The translations under genes and the position numbers were made by a program. A stretch of DNA of 64,000 bases, taken from the NCBI RefSeq assembly GCF_000802185.1, contig NZ_KN676113.1:3451019-3515018 (forward strand), read 5' to 3'. Of this stretch, positions 9,005 through 16,846 are shown in pieces (within the stretch, counting starts at the first letter, position 1; each line of letters starts with the position of its first letter). This DNA comes from Belnapia sp. F-4-1 (GTDB lineage: Bacteria > Pseudomonadota > Alphaproteobacteria > Acetobacterales > Acetobacteraceae). Below the pieces are notes generated by a model. It made no database searches, was not told the origin of the DNA, and was given only the letters and a program-made list of their open reading frames with translations.

Positions 9005-9406
9005 ATGACCCATCTCGCCGAGATGCTCCGCAACCAGCCGCACCAGCCCTCGGCGCTGGCCGCGATCGAGAGCTGCATCGCCGCCTGCTACGACTGCGCC
9101 CAGAGCTGCACCATCTGCGCTGATGCCTGCATGGCGGAGACGGACCCGGCGATGCTGCTTTATTGCATCCGCCTCGACCTCGACTGCGCCGACCTCTGCA
9201 CCGCGACCGGTCGCATCGTCTCCCGCATGACGAAGCCGAACCGTGCGCTGACCGAGGCGGCGCTCGAGGCCTGCATCATCGCCTGCGGTGCCTGCGCCGA
9301 CGAATGCCGCGAGCATGCCGAGATGCACGCCCATTGCCGCATCTGCGCCGAGGCCTGCGACGCCTGCGCCGAGGCCTGCCAGTCCCTTCTCGATGCCATG
9401 AAGTAG
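9005..9406 (+). CDS. Cytosolic four-helix-bundle copper-storage protein (Csp/DUF326)
   Basis: A 133-residue protein with 18 cysteines spaced as CxxxC and CxxC steps along four helices, for example CIAACYDCAQSCTICADAC near residue 25. This is the pattern of the Csp family, in which thiolates line the core of a four-helix bundle and bind many Cu(I) ions. It has no Tat or Sec signal, so it should be the cytosolic Csp3-like kind that buffers and stores copper. It is divergent from the phasin-like gene; the intergenic region holds a 12-bp palindrome GGCAAGCTTGCC at 8905-8916 of unknown meaning. Confidence 0.88.
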   Translation: MTHLAEMLRNQPHQPSALAAIESCIAACYDCAQSCTICADACMAETDPAMLLYCIRLDLDCADLCTATGRIVSRMTKPNRALTEAALEACIIACGACADECREHAEMHAHCRICAEACDACAEACQSLLDAMK

Positions 9407-9418
9407 GAGGCCCATGCC

Positions 9419-9736
9419 ATGGCGAAGCAATCCAAGCCCCAGCGCGAAACCATCGAGCGCGTGATGCGCGAGTTCAAGGAGGGCGACCTGGAAACCAGCC
9501 GCGGCGCACCCGTGCGCTCGCAGCGTCAGGCCGTCGCCATCGCGCTCCACGAGGCCGGCGCCTCGCGCGACGAGACCCCCGCCCGCAACCGCCGCAACCT
9601 CCGCCACACCGAGGCCCGCGAGCAGGACAGCGGCCAGACCAAATCCGAGTTGATGGCCGAGGCCCGCCGCCGCAACATCCCCGGCCGCTCCCGCATGGAC
9701 AAGCCCGCCCTGGTCCGCGCCCTCAACGCGCATTAG
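9419..9736 (+). CDS. Small basic DUF6496-like protein with Rho_N/SAP-like C-terminus
   Basis: A 105-residue, highly charged cytosolic protein. The N-terminal half (about residues 8-45, with VMREFKEGDLETSRG) resembles the DUF6496 family. The C-terminal TKSELMAEARRRNIPGRSRMD resembles the short helix-extended-helix found in Rho N-termini and in SAP-like DNA or RNA binders. An AGGAGGCC ribosome site lies just upstream, 12 bases after the copper-storage gene, so the two probably share a transcript. A nucleic-acid-associated role is an inference from charge and motif only. Confidence 0.75.
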   Translation: MAKQSKPQRETIERVMREFKEGDLETSRGAPVRSQRQAVAIALHEAGASRDETPARNRRNLRHTEAREQDSGQTKSELMAEARRRNIPGRSRMDKPALVRALNAH

Positions 9737-9788
9737 CCGCCGCGCGGCGGAGGGTGTAGCCTCGGGCGGAGACGAGGAGATCCCGACC

Positions 9789-10250
9789 ATGCCCGAGGCC
9801 AAGATCGCCCCCAACCTGCCGCAATGGATGCTGGACCACATCCACCGCTACCTTTCGAGCGGCGGCACCGACGGCCACATGTACACGGTCACGCCCCCCG
9901 GCTATGCCGAGATGACCGTCCCCGCCCTGCTGCTGACGACCACCGGCCGCAAGTCCGGCGAGCGCTTCATCTTCCCACTCTTTTACGGCAAGGTCGGCGA
10001 GGGCTATGTCATCGTTGCCTCCAAGGGCGGCGCCCCGGAGCATCCCGGCTGGTACAAGAACCTCGTCGCCAACCCGGAGGTCGAGGTCCAGGTCGGCACG
10101 CTGAAGACCAAGGCTCGCGCCCGCACCGTCTCCGGCGAGGAGCGCGCCCGGCTGTGGAAGCAGGCCCTCGAATTCTGGCCACCCTATGCCGACTACGAGA
10201 AGAAGACCGACCGCGAAATCCCGGTCGTCATGCTCGACCCCATCGCGTAA
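9789..10250 (+). CDS. Deazaflavin-dependent oxidoreductase (DDN/nitroreductase family)
   Basis: A 153-residue split-barrel protein of the deazaflavin-dependent (F420H2 or flavin) oxidoreductase family. Blocks such as PALLLTTTGRKSGERFIFPLF and HPGWYKNLVANPEVEVQVG are the core of the DUF385/DDN fold. The family is best known from actinobacteria, where members use F420; whether this organism makes F420 cannot be seen here, and relatives may bind FMN or haem. It stands alone, converging on asd. Confidence 0.88.
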   Translation: MPEAKIAPNLPQWMLDHIHRYLSSGGTDGHMYTVTPPGYAEMTVPALLLTTTGRKSGERFIFPLFYGKVGEGYVIVASKGGAPEHPGWYKNLVANPEVEVQVGTLKTKARARTVSGEERARLWKQALEFWPPYADYEKKTDREIPVVMLDPIA

Positions 10251-10256
10251 CCGGTG

Positions 10257-10277
10257 GGGAGGCGCCTAGCGCCTCCC
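10257..10277. terminator. Bidirectional hairpin overlapping the asd stop codon
   Basis: A perfect nine-base stem (GGGAGGCGC and GCGCCTCCC) closes on the loop CTA. That loop is the complement of the asd TAG stop codon. The hairpin begins seven bases after the deazaflavin oxidoreductase stop, so it can serve both converging genes. Confidence 0.7.
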
Positions 10278-11294
10278 TTCCACGATCCCCTGCGCCACCA
10301 CCAGCTCGGCGATCTGCACGGCATTCAGCGCCGCCCCCTTCCGCAGGTTGTCGCTGACGCACCAGAAGGCGAGCCCATGCGGCACCGTCGGGTCGCGCCG
10401 CAACCGGCTGACGAAGACCGCATCCTCCCCCGCCGCATCGATCGGCGTGACGTAGCCGCCATCCTCCCGCTTGTCGACGAGCTGCACCCCTGGCGCATCC
10501 CGCAGCGCCTCGGTCGCCTGCTCGACGGAGATCGGCACCTCGAACTCCACATGCACCGCCTCGGCATGGCCGACGAAGACCGGCACGCGCACGCAGGTGG
10601 CGATGACGGCGATGTCCGGATCGAGGATCTTCCGCGTCTCCACCGTCATCTTCCATTCCTCCTTCGTCTCCCCATCCTCCTGGAAGACGTCGATATGCGG
10701 GATGACGTTGAAGGCGATCGGCTTGGTGAACTGCTCCGGCACCGTCGCATCGTTCACGTAGATGGCGCGGGTCTGGTTGAACAGCTCGTCCATCCCCTCC
10801 TTCCCCGCGCCGCTCACCGACTGGTAGGTCGAGACGACGACGCGGCGGATGCGCGCGATGTCGTGCAGCGGCTTCAGCGCCACCACCATCTGGATCGTCG
10901 AGCAATTCGGGTTGGCGATGATGCCGCGCTTTCCGAGGCGCTTGAGCGCCTGCGGATTGACCTCCGGCACCACCAGCGGCACGTCGTGCTCCATGCGGAA
11001 CCGGCTGGTATTGTCGATCACCAGGCACCCCGCGGCGGCAGCCCTTGGCGCATGCACCGCCGAGATCGCCGCGCCCGGCGAGAACAGCGCGATATCCGTC
11101 CCCTTGAAGTCGAAGCTCTCGAGGCTCCTGACCTTCAGCACCGACTTCTCGCCGAAGGACACTTCCGCCCCCACCGAGCGCGCCGAGGCCAGCGCCACCA
11201 CCTCGCGGACGGGGAAGTCCCGCTCCGCCAGGGTCTTCAAGATCTCGCGCCCCACGGCTCCGGTGGCGCCGACGACCGCGACCCTGTAGCTCAT
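10266..11294 (-). CDS. asd: Aspartate-semialdehyde dehydrogenase
   Basis: A 342-residue enzyme reducing aspartyl phosphate to aspartate semialdehyde with NADPH, the branch point to lysine/diaminopimelate, threonine and methionine. The NADP motif GATGAVG is at residues 9-15, and the catalytic Cys131 sits in the family block NPNCSTIQM. The length and the remaining blocks (SGAGKEGMDEL, GHAEAVHVEFE) are normal. It is a single gene on the minus strand, divergent from pqqA with a 111-bp gap. It is a housekeeping gene and suggests this part of the window is core chromosome. Confidence 0.97.
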   Translation of the reverse strand: MSYRVAVVGATGAVGREILKTLAERDFPVREVVALASARSVGAEVSFGEKSVLKVRSLESFDFKGTDIALFSPGAAISAVHAPRAAAAGCLVIDNTSRFRMEHDVPLVVPEVNPQALKRLGKRGIIANPNCSTIQMVVALKPLHDIARIRRVVVSTYQSVSGAGKEGMDELFNQTRAIYVNDATVPEQFTKPIAFNVIPHIDVFQEDGETKEEWKMTVETRKILDPDIAVIATCVRVPVFVGHAEAVHVEFEVPISVEQATEALRDAPGVQLVDKREDGGYVTPIDAAGEDAVFVSRLRRDPTVPHGLAFWCVSDNLRKGAALNAVQIAELVVAQGIVEGRR

Positions 11295-11405
11295 GCCCTG
11301 CTCCTTGCATCCTTCCGCTTCGGCGCGTCCGGCCTCAGCGAATGCTTGCCCATCGCCGATCCCGGCCCCACTATCAAGCGGCCACCAACTCCGATGGAGG
11401 ATATC

Positions 11406-11486
11406 ATGGCCTGGAAGAAGCCGCGGGTGACCGAAGTTTCGCTCGCCCTCGAAATCAACAGCTACGCCTGCGCCGAAATCGGCTGA
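11406..11486 (+). CDS. pqqA: PQQ precursor peptide PqqA
   Basis: A 26-residue peptide, the ribosomal substrate from which pyrroloquinoline quinone is made. Glu16 and Tyr20 in the block EINSY are exactly the two residues that PqqE cross-links and that become the PQQ skeleton. The N-terminal MAWKKP is also typical. A strong GGAGG ribosome site lies six bases upstream. It is the first gene of the PQQ locus, but unusually it is separated from pqqB by two structural genes. A strong hairpin follows 20 bases after its stop. Confidence 0.97.
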   Translation: MAWKKPRVTEVSLALEINSYACAEIG

Positions 11487-11505
11487 CCGCCGGTCTAGGC
11501 TAACG

Positions 11506-11542
11506 CAGCGCCGCGCCGGGGCACCCCCTCTGCGCGGCGCTG
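11506..11542 (+). terminator. Strong hairpin downstream of pqqA
   Basis: A perfect 11-bp GC stem (CAGCGCCGCGC and GCGCGGCGCTG) with a 15-base loop lies between pqqA and the dehydrogenase gene. In other bacteria a hairpin after pqqA partly ends transcription and protects the short transcript, giving an excess of PqqA over the enzymes. The same role is inferred here. No U tract follows. Confidence 0.65.
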
Positions 11543-11647
11543 TCGCGACCGGCCCCTGCTTCTCACGGCGATGTCATCCCGCCGCCGCCGCTTGCCTGCG
11601 CATGCTCCCAGGCGAACCGCCGCGAAGGCGGAAGCGGGGAGGGACCC

Positions 11648-13024
11648 ATGAAGCATTTCGCCATCCTGCTCGGCGCCGCCATCGCCGTGGCCACGCCGGC
11701 CGTTGCCCAGAACCAGGCCCAGAACCAAGCCCAGCCGGGCCGCGCCCCCACCAACACCGGCGGCGCCGTCCCCGGCGAGACCAGCCCCGCGGTCCGCCCG
11801 CCCCCGCCCGGCCCCGTGCCCAATGCTGGCCAGAACAACCTCGACCGCCTCGGCCAATTCCGCACCACCGGCACCTCGATGCAGATCGAGACCGTGCCGC
11901 AGGATGGCCGCCGCGCCGACGCGATCCGCCGCAACCTCGAATCCATCCGCCTGCCCGAGGGCTTCCGCATCGAGCTCTACGCCGTCGTCCCCGACGCGCG
12001 GCACATCGCGGTCGGTCCCTCCTCCGGCGTCGTCTTCGTCGGCACCCGCAAGCAGCGCGTCTGGGCCATCACCGACCGCGACCGCGACCGCGTCGCCGAC
12101 GAGGTGAAGGTCTTCGCCCCCTCGGTGCAGTTCAGCGTCCCCAACGGCCTCTGCTTCTCGCCCGACGGCATCCTGCACGTCGTCGAGCACAACCGCGTCA
12201 TCGCCTTCCCCGCGGCCGAGTTCTTCTACGAGACGCCGGACGTCGCCGCCGAAGTGGTCGTCCCGCAGGGCGGGCTCATCCCCGCGGCGGAGGAGAGCTT
12301 CAACCACGGCGCCCGCGTCTGCCGCATCGGCCCGGACAACAAGCTCTACATCTCGCTCGGCCAGCCCTTCAACGTGCCCGCGCCGGCCAAAATGGACGTC
12401 TACAACCGCGTCGGCATCGGTGGCATCGTGCGGATGGACCGCAACGGCCAGAACCGCGAGGTTTATGCGCGCGGCATCCGCAACAGCGTCGGCATCGCCT
12501 TCCGCCCGAACACCAGCGAGCTCTGGTTCACCGACAACCAGGTGGACGGCATGGGCGACGACACCCCGCCCGGCGAGCTGAACCGCATCACCGCCGCGAA
12601 CCAGAATTTCGGCTTCCCCTGGTTCGGCGGCGGCAGCGTCCGCACCAACGAGTACCGCACCGCCCAGGCCCCGGCCGAAACCGTCCCGCCGGTCGTCGAG
12701 ACCGCCCCGCACGCCGCGGATCTCGGCCTGACCTTCTACGAGGGCCGCATGTTCCCCGAGGAATACCGCGGCGCCATCTTCAATGCCCAGCACGGCTCCT
12801 GGAACCGCACGACGCCCATCGGCGCCCGCATCATGGTCACCTTCCTCAACCAGGACGGCACGGTGCGCGAGCACAAGCCCTTCGCCGAAGGCTGGCTCGA
12901 TTCCGAAACCAACGAGTATCTCGGCCGTCCGGTCGACGTGGCGACGCTGCGCGACGGCTCCCTGCTGGTCTCCGACGACATGGCCGGCGCCGTCTACCGC
13001 ATCTCCTACGACCGCCGCCGCTGA
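11648..13024 (+). CDS. Secreted PQQ-dependent sugar/sorbosone-type dehydrogenase
   Basis: A 458-residue protein with a clear Sec signal peptide (AILLGAAIAVATPAVA, cleavage near residue 20). A Gln/Pro-rich linker follows, then a beta-propeller domain of the glucose/L-sorbosone dehydrogenase family. Blocks such as FSPDGILHVVEHNRV, ARGIRNSVGIAFRPN and LWFTDNQVDGMGDD are family core segments that bind PQQ and calcium. It should oxidise a sugar or sugar aldehyde in the periplasm. Its gene lies inside the PQQ operon and its stop overlaps the start of a c-type cytochrome gene (TGATG), so apoenzyme, cofactor synthesis and electron acceptor are encoded together. The exact substrate is unknown. Confidence 0.88.
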   Translation: MKHFAILLGAAIAVATPAVAQNQAQNQAQPGRAPTNTGGAVPGETSPAVRPPPPGPVPNAGQNNLDRLGQFRTTGTSMQIETVPQDGRRADAIRRNLESIRLPEGFRIELYAVVPDARHIAVGPSSGVVFVGTRKQRVWAITDRDRDRVADEVKVFAPSVQFSVPNGLCFSPDGILHVVEHNRVIAFPAAEFFYETPDVAAEVVVPQGGLIPAAEESFNHGARVCRIGPDNKLYISLGQPFNVPAPAKMDVYNRVGIGGIVRMDRNGQNREVYARGIRNSVGIAFRPNTSELWFTDNQVDGMGDDTPPGELNRITAANQNFGFPWFGGGSVRTNEYRTAQAPAETVPPVVETAPHAADLGLTFYEGRMFPEEYRGAIFNAQHGSWNRTTPIGARIMVTFLNQDGTVREHKPFAEGWLDSETNEYLGRPVDVATLRDGSLLVSDDMAGAVYRISYDRRR

Positions 13025-13350
13025 TGCGGCTCGCGCTCCTGGGGCTGGCCCTCCTCCTGGCCAGCCCCGCTGTTGCCCAGGACGGCGACGCCCGCGCCGG
13101 CCGCCGCCTCGCCGGCGGCCGCTGCGCCGTCTGCCACGGCAATGACGGCATCGCGGTGCAGCCCGACGCCCCCAACCTCGCCGGCCAGAACCCCATCTAC
13201 CTAGCCGCCCAGCTCCGCGCCTTCCGCGACAAAGTCCGCGTCCACGAGCAGATGAACCTCATGGCCGCCCCACTGAGCGAGGCCGACATCGCCAACCTCG
13301 CCGCCTGGTACGCCGCCATCGAGGTGACGGCCACGCCCCCGGGGCGCTAG
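13024..13350 (+). CDS. Secreted class I c-type cytochrome
   Basis: A 108-residue protein with a signal peptide (LALLGLALLLASPAVA) and a haem-c motif at Cys34, Cys37 and His38. Met80 in MNLMAAPLS is the likely sixth haem ligand. The size fits a mono-haem periplasmic cytochrome. Its start codon overlaps the stop of the upstream dehydrogenase gene, so it is very probably the electron acceptor for that enzyme and hands electrons on to a terminal oxidase. The pqqB start follows nine bases after its stop. Confidence 0.92.
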   Translation: MRLALLGLALLLASPAVAQDGDARAGRRLAGGRCAVCHGNDGIAVQPDAPNLAGQNPIYLAAQLRAFRDKVRVHEQMNLMAAPLSEADIANLAAWYAAIEVTATPPGR

Positions 13351-13359
13351 TCTCCCCAC

Positions 13360-14289
13360 ATGCTTCGCGCCATCGTCCTCGGCGCCGCGGCCGGCGGCGG
13401 CTTCCCGCAATGGAATTCCGCCGGCCCCGGCTGCCTCCGCGCCCGCGCCGGCGACCCCGCCGTGCGCCCCCGCACCCAGGCCTCGCTGGCGGTGACAGCC
13501 GATGGCGAGCGCTGGGTGCTGCTCAACGCCTCGCCCGACCTCCGCACCCAGCTCCAGGCGACGCCCGCCCTCCACCCGCGGCCACGCGACGGCGCCATCC
13601 GCCACTCGCCCGTCGCCGCCGTGGTCCTGACCGGCGCCGAGGTGGACACCATCACTGGCCTGCTGACGCTCCGCGAAGGCCATCCCTTCGCCCTCTACGG
13701 CGCCCCGCAATCACTCGATATCATCGCCGCCAACCCCATCTTCCTCGCCGTGAACCCGGCCCTCGTCCCCCGCCGCCCGCTGCCGCTGGAGGCGCCGCTC
13801 CCGCTGACGGATGCCGCCGGTACATTCCTTGGCCTGACGGTCGAGGCCTATCCTGTCCCCGGCAAGATCCCGCTCTTCGCCGAGCAGGGCAGGGATCCCG
13901 GCCGCGCCGATGAGGGCGAGACCATCGGCCTGCGCCTCTCGGCCCATGGCCGCAGCCTCCACTTCATCCCCGGCTGCGCCGCGATGACCCCGGCCTTGGC
14001 CACCCGCCTCCGTAACGCCGACTGCCTCTTCATCGACGGCACCCTCTGGCGCGATGACGAGATGATCCTGGCCGGCGCCGGCCCCAAGACCGGCGGCCGC
14101 ATGGGCCATATGAGCATCTCCGGCCCCGAGGGCGTCCTCGCCACCTGCCGCGACCTCGGCATAAGCCGTCGCATCCTGATCCACCTGAACAACACCAACC
14201 CCGTCCTGCTGGACGACAGCCCCGAGCGCGCAGCGGTCCATGCCGCCGGCTGGGAGGTCGCCGAGGACGGCATGGAGGTCACCCCATGA
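13360..14289 (+). CDS. pqqB: PQQ biosynthesis protein PqqB
   Basis: A 309-residue metallo-beta-lactamase-fold protein, shown in other systems to act on the cross-linked Glu-Tyr dipeptide as an iron-dependent hydroxylase. The opening VLGAAAGGGFPQWN is diagnostic for PqqB, and the block HINNTNP appears here as HLNNTNPVL near the C-terminus. The length matches the family. It is followed by pqqC in an ATGA overlap. Confidence 0.97.
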   Translation: MLRAIVLGAAAGGGFPQWNSAGPGCLRARAGDPAVRPRTQASLAVTADGERWVLLNASPDLRTQLQATPALHPRPRDGAIRHSPVAAVVLTGAEVDTITGLLTLREGHPFALYGAPQSLDIIAANPIFLAVNPALVPRRPLPLEAPLPLTDAAGTFLGLTVEAYPVPGKIPLFAEQGRDPGRADEGETIGLRLSAHGRSLHFIPGCAAMTPALATRLRNADCLFIDGTLWRDDEMILAGAGPKTGGRMGHMSISGPEGVLATCRDLGISRRILIHLNNTNPVLLDDSPERAAVHAAGWEVAEDGMEVTP

Positions 14290-15014
14290 CCGACGACCTG
14301 CTCTCCCCGGACGAGCTGCACGCCCGCCTCGAGGCGATCGGCGCCGAGCGCTACCACGTCCACCACCCCTTCCACCGCCTGCTGCACAACGGCAGGCTGA
14401 CGAAGGCCCAGGTCCAGGCCTGGGCGCTCAACCGCTACTACTACCAGGCAAGCATCCCGGCGAAGGACGCCTCGCTCGTCGCCCGCCTGCCGACGCCCGA
14501 GCTCCGCCGCGAATGGCGCCGCCGCATCGTCGACCACGATGGCGACGGCACCCATCCCGGCGGCATCGAGCGCTGGTTGAAATTGACCGACGGCCTCGGC
14601 CTTGACCGCGACTACGTCACCTCGCTGCAAGGCCTTCTCCCCGGCACCCGCTTCGCCGTCGACGCCTACGTCAATTTCGTGAAGTCCCGCTCCATCCTCG
14701 AAGCCGTTGCCTCTTCGCTGACCGAGATGTTCTCCCCCGCGATCATCTCGGAGCGCGTCTCCGGCATGCTTCGCAATTACGAGTTCGTCTCCGAGGAAAC
14801 CCTCGCCTACTTCACCCCCCGCCTGACCCAGGCCCCGCAGGACGTGGACTTCGCCCTCGGCTACGTGAAGCGCGAGGCCCGCAGCCGCGCTGAGCAGGAG
14901 CAGGTGCTCGCCGCTCTGCGCTTCAAATGCGACCTCCTCTGGGCCCAGCTTGACGCGCTCCACTTCGCCTATGTCGAGCCGGCCCTGCCCCCACCCGGCG
15001 CATTCAAGCCGTGA
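14286..15014 (+). CDS. pqqC: Pyrroloquinoline-quinone synthase PqqC
   Basis: A 242-residue cofactor-free oxidase that carries out the final ring closure and eight-electron oxidation giving PQQ. Conserved blocks include HPFHRLLHNGRL near residue 25 and ALNRYYYQ near residue 48, with the His, Arg and Tyr residues that contact substrate. IVDHDGD lies near residue 80. The length matches the single-domain form, so PqqD is not fused to it and is encoded by the next gene. It overlaps pqqB by four bases and pqqD by a GTGA junction. Confidence 0.97.
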   Translation: MTDDLLSPDELHARLEAIGAERYHVHHPFHRLLHNGRLTKAQVQAWALNRYYYQASIPAKDASLVARLPTPELRREWRRRIVDHDGDGTHPGGIERWLKLTDGLGLDRDYVTSLQGLLPGTRFAVDAYVNFVKSRSILEAVASSLTEMFSPAIISERVSGMLRNYEFVSEETLAYFTPRLTQAPQDVDFALGYVKREARSRAEQEQVLAALRFKCDLLWAQLDALHFAYVEPALPPPGAFKP

Positions 15015-15280
15015 GGCCCGATACGGTCCCCCGCCTGGCCCGCGGCATGAAGCTCCGCGAGGACAAGGCCCGCGCCCAATGGGTCGTCCTCGGCCCCGAG
15101 CGCATGTTCGTCCCCGACGAGATCGCCCTCGAGGTCATCCGCCTGCTCGACGGCACCAGCAGCCTCGCCGCCATCGCCGACACCCTTGCCGCCCGCTACA
15201 CCGCCCCCCGCGAGGAAATCCTCGCCGACATCACCACCATGCTGGACGATCTGGCCGCCAAGGGCGTTGTCACCGCATGA
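15011..15280 (+). CDS. pqqD: PqqA chaperone PqqD
   Basis: An 89-residue peptide-binding protein (RiPP recognition element) that carries PqqA to the radical-SAM enzyme PqqE. The blocks ARGMKLREDKARAQWVVLGPE and PDEIALEVIRLLDG are characteristic of the family. It starts at GTG 15011, whose TGA overlap with pqqC supports that choice. It ends in an ATGA overlap with pqqE, so the two partners are translated together. Confidence 0.96.
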   Translation: MRPDTVPRLARGMKLREDKARAQWVVLGPERMFVPDEIALEVIRLLDGTSSLAAIADTLAARYTAPREEILADITTMLDDLAAKGVVTA

Positions 15281-16389
15281 CCGCCCCCCCGCTCGCCCTG
15301 CTGGCCGAGCTCACCCATCGCTGCCCCTTGCGCTGCCCCTACTGCTCCAACCCCACCGCGCTCTCCCGCCCAGGCGAGGAGTTGGACACCGCCACCTGGT
15401 CCCGCATCTTCGCGGAGGCCGCCGATCTCGGCTGCCTGCAGATCCACCTCTCCGGCGGCGAGCCCACCGCCCGCCGCGACATCCTCGACCTCACCCGCGC
15501 CGCGAGTGAGGCCGGCCTCTACACCAACCTCATCACCTCCGGCGTCCTGCTGAACGGCACCCGCCTCGACGCCCTGGCCGAGGCCGGCCTCGATCACGTC
15601 CAGCTCTCCGTCCAGGATGCCGAAGCCGCCTCCGCCGACCGCATCGGCGGCTATCGCGGCGGCCACGCGAAGAAGCTCGACTTCGCCCGCCTCGTCACCG
15701 AAGCCGGCCTGCCGCTGACGCTCAACGCCGTCGTCCACCGCCAGAATCTCGACCGCCTGCCTGCGATGATCGACCTCGCCCTCGACCTCGGCGCCGGCCG
15801 GCTGGAGGTCGCCCACGTCCAGTACTACGGCTGGGCGCTGGCGAACCGCGACGCCTTGATGCCCACCCGCGCCCAGCTCGACGCCGCGACGGCGACGGTC
15901 GAGGCCGCCCGCGCCGCCCATCGCGGCCGCCTCGTTATCGACTACGTGGTGCCTGACTACTACGCCACGCGCCCGAAATCCTGCATGGGCGGCTGGGGCC
16001 AGCGCTTCCTCGCTGTCTCCCCCGCCGGCCGCATCCTGCCCTGCCACGCGGCAGAGAGCCTTCCCGGCTTCGACTTCCCCGATGCCCGCGTGACCACCCT
16101 CCGCGAGGCCTGGGAAGCGTCGGAGGCCTTCAACCGCTTCCGCGGCACCGGCTGGATGCCCGAGCCCTGCCGAGGCTGCGCCCGCGCCGAGCAGGACTGG
16201 GGCGGCTGCCGCTGCCAGGCCTTCGCCCTCACCGGCGATGCGGGGGCGACCGATCCAGCCTGCGCGCTTTCGCCCCACCATGCCCTGCTCGCCCTGGCGC
16301 TGGACGCCTCCGACCGGGCAGGGGAGGGCTTCACCTACCGGGAGCCCGGCCGCTTGCCTCAGCCCACACCCGCCCCACCTCTAACCTGA
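15277..16389 (+). CDS. pqqE: PqqA peptide cyclase, radical SAM protein PqqE
   Basis: A 370-residue radical-SAM/SPASM enzyme that forms the carbon-carbon bond between Glu16 and Tyr20 of PqqA. The SAM-cluster motif is at Cys16, Cys20 and Cys23 (CPLRCPYC). GGEPTARRD near residue 65 is the SAM-binding glycine block. The C-terminal SPASM region carries the expected spread of cysteines, including CMGGWG, PCHAAE and CRGCARAE. It is the last pqq gene here; no pqqF/G peptidase gene is in the window. Confidence 0.97.
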   Translation: MTAPPLALLAELTHRCPLRCPYCSNPTALSRPGEELDTATWSRIFAEAADLGCLQIHLSGGEPTARRDILDLTRAASEAGLYTNLITSGVLLNGTRLDALAEAGLDHVQLSVQDAEAASADRIGGYRGGHAKKLDFARLVTEAGLPLTLNAVVHRQNLDRLPAMIDLALDLGAGRLEVAHVQYYGWALANRDALMPTRAQLDAATATVEAARAAHRGRLVIDYVVPDYYATRPKSCMGGWGQRFLAVSPAGRILPCHAAESLPGFDFPDARVTTLREAWEASEAFNRFRGTGWMPEPCRGCARAEQDWGGCRCQAFALTGDAGATDPACALSPHHALLALALDASDRAGEGFTYREPGRLPQPTPAPPLT

Positions 16390-16406
16390 CGTCCCGGAGA
16401 GACAGC

Positions 16407-16649
16407 ATGTTTATGCGCGCCGCCGCCACCACCGCCGCCGCTGCCACGACCACCGGCATGGTCGTCGCCAGCTTCGCCTTCCTCACCGGCCTCGGCCTCG
16501 GCGCCGCCGCCGTGGGCGGCGCCTGCCTCGCCCGCCAGGCGATGAAGCGCCGCAACAGCTGGAAGGACGACACCACCAGCATGCCCATGCCCACTACCGA
16601 GTCGATGCCCGACGAGGGCGAGCCCATGGCCGGCGCCAACCCCATCTGA
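16407..16649 (+). CDS. Small membrane protein of unknown function
   Basis: An 80-residue protein with one or two hydrophobic segments (about residues 13-45, Ala/Gly/Thr-rich, including FAFLTGLGLGAAAVGG) and a polar, Met- and Pro-rich tail. A GGAGAG ribosome site lies eight bases upstream. It sits 17 bases after pqqE on the same strand, so it is probably the last gene of the PQQ transcript. I do not recognise a family; any role in PQQ export or enzyme assembly is only suggested by position. Confidence 0.65.
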   Translation: MFMRAAATTAAAATTTGMVVASFAFLTGLGLGAAAVGGACLARQAMKRRNSWKDDTTSMPMPTTESMPDEGEPMAGANPI

Positions 16650-16657
16650 CCCGTCAC

Positions 16658-16678
16658 GGCCGGGCCGGGTGCCCGGCC
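16658..16678 (+). terminator. Terminator-like hairpin ending the PQQ transcript
   Basis: Eight-base arms GGCCGGGC and GCCCGGCC enclose CGGGT, nine bases after the stop of the small membrane protein. Only two T residues follow, so termination strength is uncertain. Confidence 0.6.
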
Positions 16679-16752
16679 TTCGCCTCAGGCGCCGAGCGAC
16701 GATCCGGGGCCCCGCCAAGCCGCGCGGCGGTTTCGCGGGAGTACCGGAGCAA

Positions 16753-16784
16753 ACTCCGGTCGGATGGAAGCATCCGGTCGGAGT
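16753..16784. terminator. Imperfect hairpin between convergent transcripts
   Basis: Arms ACTCCGGTCGGATG and CATCCGGTCGGAGT around a GAAG loop pair except for two central positions. It also contains TCCGGTCGGA as a direct repeat. It lies 63 bases from the stop of the RidA gene on the other strand and may end that transcript. Confidence 0.4.
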
Positions 16785-16846
16785 AATTGGCTCGCAAAAA
16801 CGACAGCCGTTGGAGCGGGCTCCTCGAGCCGGTGCGGAGCAAACCG

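Noticed and set aside
11346-11377. A sigma-70 promoter for pqqA (TTGCCC and TATCAA)
   Set aside because: The spacer would be 20 bases and both boxes are weak, so it is not supported as a feature.
11602-13023. A long frame overlapping the PQQ dehydrogenase in another phase
   Set aside because: Only its last 108 codons (from 13024) are real, coding the cytochrome c; the earlier part is an Arg/Pro-rich frame shadow.
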